From the NCBI GenBank assembly GCA_034414595.1, contig DAOULY010000005.1, positions 1-54,964 on the forward strand: a stretch of DNA of 54,964 bases, in the 5' to 3' direction. Under the pieces are notes generated by a model. It searched no databases and had not been told where the DNA came from. It saw nothing but the letters and a program-made list of their open reading frames with translations. The stretch is from DAOULY01 sp034414595 (GTDB lineage: Bacteria > Chloroflexota > Dehalococcoidia > SZUA-161 > JAUWZY01). How positions within the stretch are numbered: the first letter of the stretch is position 1; each line of letters begins with the position of its first letter. Made by a program: the position numbers and the translations under genes. Shown here piece after piece: positions 51,465-54,964 of this stretch.

Positions 51465-52142
51465 ATTAAACGGCCACGGATTCTGGTCATCGATGGCGAT
51501 AGAGAACTGAGGTCACAGATTGTTTCGGCTTTGCAGGAAGCGGGGTTTCAGGTGACCGATGTGGCCGATGGTTATCAAGGGCTGAGGAGCCTTTATGAAA
51601 GCTGCCCTGACTTGGTGATCATGGCTCAGCATCTCTCGGCGCTAAACGCCAAGGAGCTGTGCGCACGGCTGCGGCAGGTGTCCTACCTTCCTATCATCGT
51701 CCTCGGTAACGGAGAGAAGAAAGGGACCGAGGGGAGCGAGATGCTGGAGCTGGGGGCTGATGCGTATATGTCCACGCCTCCGGACCTTACCGAGCTCATT
51801 GCCCGGGTGGGCTCCTTGCTCCGCCGCCGGAGGGGACTGGTAACCGATTCCCCGGAAGGTGACTCAGGCACTGTGCTTGAGCCCCCCACCTTCAGAGGAA
51901 ACAGCCACGGCGACCTGACATCCACTGAGTTCCGCCTCCTCTCCTGCCTCATGCTGAACGAAGGCAGGCTGGTCTCTCACTCCCAGCTTGTCTCTGAGGT
52001 ATGGGGCGGGAAGCCGGTGAGCAAGGATTGCCTCAAGTTCTATGTGCGCCGCCTGAGACAGAAGCCGGGCCAGGCCTGTACCAGCCCTAGCTACATCCTG
52101 AACCAGAGAGGGATGGGCTACCGCTTTTGCAGAACGAATTAA
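51465..52142 (+). CDS. OmpR-family regulator lacking the phosphoacceptor Asp; ATT start
   Basis: A 225-residue regulator. Receiver homology begins before any ATG, GTG or TTG (IKRPRILVIDGDREL). The in-frame ATT at 51465 has a fine GGAGGTGA site 6 nt upstream, and an in-frame TGA lies just before, so ATT is the likely start; a later TTG at 51531 would cut the first strand. The phosphoacceptor Asp is Ala (LVIMAQHL, about residue 54) and the Lys is Thr (AYMSTPP, about 104). The winged helix is normal (LTSTEFRLLSCLMLNEGRLV, LKFYVRRLRQK, GMGYRF). It lies directly upstream of the SipW/TasA-type genes and may control them without phosphorylation. Confidence 0.82.
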   Translation: MKRPRILVIDGDRELRSQIVSALQEAGFQVTDVADGYQGLRSLYESCPDLVIMAQHLSALNAKELCARLRQVSYLPIIVLGNGEKKGTEGSEMLELGADAYMSTPPDLTELIARVGSLLRRRRGLVTDSPEGDSGTVLEPPTFRGNSHGDLTSTEFRLLSCLMLNEGRLVSHSQLVSEVWGGKPVSKDCLKFYVRRLRQKPGQACTSPSYILNQRGMGYRFCRTN

Positions 52143-52200
52143 GGAAATTTAAGGAGGTGATAGCTATCGAAAGATGACGGGAAGAATGTGAGGAGGGACA
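52091..52200 (+). repeat. Duplicated segment, copy 1 (regulator 3' end and leader)
   Basis: The last codons of the regulator (CTACATCCTGAACCAG, then GGCTACCGCTTTTGCAGAAC) and the following AAGGAGGTGATAGCTATCGA leader recur in altered form at 53976-54070. Confidence 0.7.
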
Positions 52201-52247
52201 GGGAGATAAATACCCAATAAATCGAAGGGAAAGGAGGTGATTGAGAG

Positions 52248-53933
52248 ATGAAAAATCATAAGAAGCTACTGGTCATCGCTCTGGTGCTGGCGATAACAAT
52301 GGCCGGCCTGGGTGTTGGCTTCGCCATGTGGTCGGAGACACTGACCATCGACGGCACGGTGGGCACTGGCAAGGTGGACGCTGTTTTCAGCACCGCAGAG
52401 TGCAATGATGAAGGCAATGACCCTGTGGTCGCTATAAGCACAATACTGAAGGCGGCGGACCACCTGGCGGCTAATCAAAACGTTGATGGCGGCTTTGCCT
52501 GGATACTGACTGATCCTGCGGGCTCTTCTACTACCAATACCCTGGGCATAACTGCCATGGCTATCCTCGAGGCTCATGAGCTCCAGGACAAAGCCAGCTA
52601 TGAGACAGCCCTGGCAAAGGCTTACAAGTATGCCAATGATAACCCGCCCACCTATACCTGGGATGGCAGCAAGTATAACGAGACCACCTCGGGCGTTGAC
52701 AGCAATCCCGACATCACTTTTCTGATTGGGCTTGCCCAAGCGGCAGCCAGTGATGCCAGCTTGCTTACCGCTATACGGACTGAAATGGGTGACAATACTA
52801 TTGTGCCTGGTGATATTGCCGACCTAGCCCAGGACAGGTGGGACGACAGGGTTTTGTATATTGGTGCCACAGCAACACCACCCAATGGCACAGCCACCAC
52901 CTATGCCGAGAGGATAAGGGATGACCGGTACGCCGCGGGTTACTATGACTTGATCCCGTGGGACAACGAAGCCGGAGTGAAGGCAGCCCTGGCTCTGCAT
53001 GGCTACTATCCGGGACAGGGTTATGACCAGCAGGCAAAGGATATCGCCGAAGTCATCTATGACGCCATGTATGGCACGACGGTCTACTTCGACCCCACAG
53101 TCTCAAACCAGGATGGATACATCCTTGGTCTCACCGGAGCCATAGAAGCCTTCACTGAGGCAGGGGTCCATGCTGATAAGGCAACCGAGTTGAAGGTGAC
53201 GCTGACAGGTGAGCAGCACGCCGACGGCTGGTGGTACTTTTACGTTAAAGACGACACCGACATAGAAAAGAGCGTGCAGAACACGGCTTATGCTGTAATG
53301 GCTCTGCGTGCTCAGGGCGACGCCGATGGTAGAGCTTCGGCGATAAAAGGCGCTGGCTGGCTGGTATCAGCCCAGAAAGCCGATGGTGGCTGGTATGCCG
53401 AAGCTGGAACCGGTGACGAGTGCCTGGAGGTAGACTCGGAGGCAGCCTGGGCGCTGGTGTTCCCGCAATCGGTCATTAGCGATAAGGACGTAGCCACGCA
53501 AACGGTGAGCGGAACAGGCACAAAGACGCTTATCATCACCATCACCAACGGCTATCCCTGCTACTGTCCGACGATTGACTTCACCATTGACAACATAGGT
53601 ACCATCCCGGTCAAGGTGGAGAGCATCAAGCTGGTAAAGATCAGCAAGGGTATTTATGAGAAAACCGTGGATGTTGACCTGGTTGCCTGCCAGCCCAAGT
53701 ACGTGGACTTCGAAGGTGGCACTGTTGATGACAGGCTGGACCCGACGAAGCACGATTTCGCGCTCCATCTGAGCAAGCTGGCAGTGGGTCAGCAGATAGA
53801 GCCGTATGGGCAGACTGGTGATGCTATTCCTGGTGACCTTACCATCCATGTGGAGCAGGCTGCTGAGGAGGAGATTGCCAGCTACGACTTCACCATTGAG
53901 ATTGTGGTGGCCCAGTGGAATGAGGTACCGTAA
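52248..53933 (+). CDS. SipW/TasA-type exported protein with inserted alpha/alpha-toroid
   Basis: A 561-residue exported protein. The N-terminus is typical of TasA/camelysin proteins processed by SipW-like peptidases: a basic start, a hydrophobic core (LLVIALVLAITMAGLGVGFA) and then WSETLTIDGTVGTGKVDA. The beta domain resumes at about 425-561 (NGYPCYCPTIDFTIDNIGTIPVKV, then VEQAAEEEIASYDF). Between them, at about 60-400, is a helical insert with repeats like squalene-cyclase/prenyltransferase toroids (AADHLAANQNVDGGFAW, GAGWLVSAQKADGGWYAE). The next gene encodes the same fold without the insert. TasA proteins form matrix fibres; the toroid may bind a ligand. No SipW peptidase gene is in the window. 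Confidence 0.84.
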   Translation: MKNHKKLLVIALVLAITMAGLGVGFAMWSETLTIDGTVGTGKVDAVFSTAECNDEGNDPVVAISTILKAADHLAANQNVDGGFAWILTDPAGSSTTNTLGITAMAILEAHELQDKASYETALAKAYKYANDNPPTYTWDGSKYNETTSGVDSNPDITFLIGLAQAAASDASLLTAIRTEMGDNTIVPGDIADLAQDRWDDRVLYIGATATPPNGTATTYAERIRDDRYAAGYYDLIPWDNEAGVKAALALHGYYPGQGYDQQAKDIAEVIYDAMYGTTVYFDPTVSNQDGYILGLTGAIEAFTEAGVHADKATELKVTLTGEQHADGWWYFYVKDDTDIEKSVQNTAYAVMALRAQGDADGRASAIKGAGWLVSAQKADGGWYAEAGTGDECLEVDSEAAWALVFPQSVISDKDVATQTVSGTGTKTLIITITNGYPCYCPTIDFTIDNIGTIPVKVESIKLVKISKGIYEKTVDVDLVACQPKYVDFEGGTVDDRLDPTKHDFALHLSKLAVGQQIEPYGQTGDAIPGDLTIHVEQAAEEEIASYDFTIEIVVAQWNEVP

Positions 53934-53944
53934 GGAATGGAAAG

Positions 53945-53972
53945 GGTGCGAGGGCTTAAGAGCCCTCGCACC
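53945..53972 (+). terminator. Terminator-like hairpin after the toroid-bearing gene
   Basis: GGTGCGAGGGCT (53945-53956) pairs with AGCCCTCGCACC (53961-53972), a perfect 12-bp stem with a 4-nt loop, 11 bp after the stop codon. No T run follows, so it may stabilise the mRNA end instead. A related GCGAGGG/CCCTCGC hairpin ends the window. Confidence 0.55.
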
Positions 53973-53975
53973 CCG

Positions 53976-54070
53976 ACTACATCCTGAACTAGGGAGGGGC
54001 AGGCTACCGCTTTTGCAGAACGGCGGAACGATTTAAAGGAGGTGACAGTTATCGAGGAAGTGAAGAATGC
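53976..54070 (+). repeat. Duplicated segment, copy 2 (remnant of regulator 3' end)
   Basis: CTACATCCTGAACTAGG and GGCTACCGCTTTTGCAGAAC, followed by AAAGGAGGTGACAGTTATCGA, match 52091-52165. This stretch is no longer coding: it is the scar of a duplication that copied the end of the regulator with the following surface-protein gene. Confidence 0.75.
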
Positions 54071-54121
54071 TAGGATTTGCTTCTATGCCCCGGGTCGAGA
54101 GGGGCGAAAAGGCAATAAATA

Positions 54122-54147
54122 CCCCGAAAATTTGCGATTTTGCGGGG
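54122..54147 (+). promoter_or_regulatory. Leader hairpin before the last gene
   Basis: CCCCGAAAAT pairs with ATTTT(G)CGGGG, with one bulge, 11 bp before the GGAGGTGA ribosome site. It may affect translation or mRNA stability; no known class. Confidence 0.35.
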
Positions 54148-54172
54148 TGAGGGGAGAGGAGGTGACTGAGAG

Positions 54173-54910
54173 GTGAAGAACCATAAGAAGCTACTGATCA
54201 TAGTTCTGGCGCTGGTGATAGCACTGGCAGGCCTGGGTGTTGGTCTTGCCAAGTGGTCGGAGACGCTGACCATTACCAGCACGGTGAACACAGGTGAGGT
54301 CGCCGTCGAGATTCAAGAGGCTTTCACCGATGACGATAATATTGTAAATGACGTGACAAAAGACGAATTGGATGATGGTACTTATGGCGACCCAAAAGCC
54401 TCTGAGCCTAATGCACCAAGGGGCGACAAGAACGTTGGTAGATCCTATGCCGAAGTCGTCGACGAGCTAACTGGGAGAGTTACGATCGACGAAGGCTACC
54501 CCTGCTACTATACCACGGCGTACTTCTTGATACACAATAGTGGCAGTATACCGGTGAAGATCCAGGGCGTCTGGGAGCATTGCAACGTTGACCATTGGGT
54601 AAGCTGGGACGGTGGTGCCACTTGGGTACGCATGCCGGCATCTACTTGGTATCCCGTAGTGCCATGCACAATCAAGCTCATTGACTTCGGGTATACAGAT
54701 GATACAGGGGTGCTCCGGCGTGATGGCGTCGCTGACTTATCTGTGCATATCACTGGCATTGAGTTCGGTAAGCAGTTGGAGTATTGCGAAACAGTTTTGA
54801 TGGACGTGGACATCCACGTTGAGCAGGGTGCTGCGGAAAAAGCCACCTATTCATTCGACGAACAGGTCGAGTTTGTCCAGTGGAACGAGTATGAACCACC
54901 TACAACGTAG
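54173..54910 (+). CDS. SipW/TasA-type exported protein
   Basis: A 245-residue protein. The N-terminus is nearly the same as that of the preceding gene (MKNHKKLL, hydrophobic core, KWSETLTITSTVNTGE), followed by a TasA/camelysin-like beta domain with the same landmarks (EGYPCYYTTAYFLIHNSGSIPVKI; VEQGAAEKATYSFDEQVEFVQWNE). An acidic variable loop (about 50-95) stands where the toroid is inserted in the paralogue. GTG at 54173 has GGAGGTGA 8 nt upstream. It arose by the duplication marked at 53976-54070. It is probably a subunit of a surface fibre or coat. Confidence 0.84.
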   Translation: MKNHKKLLIIVLALVIALAGLGVGLAKWSETLTITSTVNTGEVAVEIQEAFTDDDNIVNDVTKDELDDGTYGDPKASEPNAPRGDKNVGRSYAEVVDELTGRVTIDEGYPCYYTTAYFLIHNSGSIPVKIQGVWEHCNVDHWVSWDGGATWVRMPASTWYPVVPCTIKLIDFGYTDDTGVLRRDGVADLSVHITGIEFGKQLEYCETVLMDVDIHVEQGAAEKATYSFDEQVEFVQWNEYEPPTT

Positions 54911-54938
54911 ACCCAGGCCAAACTGTGAGTCATCGAGT

Positions 54939-54964
54939 GGGGGCTGCGAGGGCAAGCCCCTCGC
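54939..54964 (+). terminator. Hairpin at window end, probable terminator
   Basis: GCGAGGG and CCCTCGC form a stem with a short loop 30-50 bp after the last stop codon; the sequence ends at the window edge, so any T run is not visible. Confidence 0.4.

Overview
The window most likely comes from an anaerobic bacterium of the Chloroflexota, perhaps close to the Dehalococcoidia. That placement is an inference. It rests on a non-mevalonate isoprenoid route with a type 2 isopentenyl-diphosphate isomerase, a hopanoid operon, a double-length HdrA with MvhD- and MetV-like partners, several radical SAM enzymes, many PAS/HisKA_3 kinases with NarL or OmpR regulators, and surface proteins anchored by a C-terminal membrane helix followed by basic residues. 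No rRNA, tRNA, CRISPR array or intact transposase was seen.

Layout. 1-5.5 kb: two-component genes, namely a truncated OmpR-type receiver, its small kinase, a NarL regulator and a seven-PAS kinase. 5.7-20.4 kb: a surface and secreted-protein island holding a small HTH protein, a secreted caspase-like protein, its caspase-free paralogue, two membrane-anchored exported proteins, a subtilase with an altered catalytic residue, a seven-bladed beta-propeller, a five-repeat adhesin-like protein and a propeller remnant. 20.6-34 kb: mostly one long minus-strand operon, dxs - polyprenyl synthase - idi2 - hpnH - hpnG - hpnA - shc - DUF116 - hydroxyacid dehydrogenase - FGGY kinase - class II aldolase. It makes C5 units and prenyl diphosphates, cyclises squalene and starts the hopanoid side chain, with an unexplained sugar/aldol module at its end. 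34-38.3 kb: a PadR/membrane-protein pair and a tandem pair of Tm-1/UPF0261 proteins. 39-45.9 kb: a radical SAM enzyme, more two-component genes and a methyltransferase. 46-50.2 kb: hdrA-mvhD-metV. 50.5-55 kb: two OmpR-type regulators with degenerate receivers, then two SipW/TasA-type exported proteins, one carrying an inserted alpha/alpha-toroid.

The most striking signal is not a gene. At least seven intergenic regions carry direct arrays of a short GTYACY-like box repeated every 11 bp. Three of them (before the 8.36 kb surface gene, the subtilase and the 16.9 kb surface gene) share exactly the same irregular spacing, 11-11-11-10-11-12-14. Two others are homologous divergent promoters in front of the caspase and adhesin genes. 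One lies before the NarL regulator, and one perfect seven-box array precedes an OmpR-type regulator that lacks receiver active-site residues. Direct repeats one helical turn apart are what OmpR/PhoB winged-helix proteins bind. I therefore propose a surface-protein regulon run by one or more of the OmpR-type regulators encoded here; no binding has been shown.
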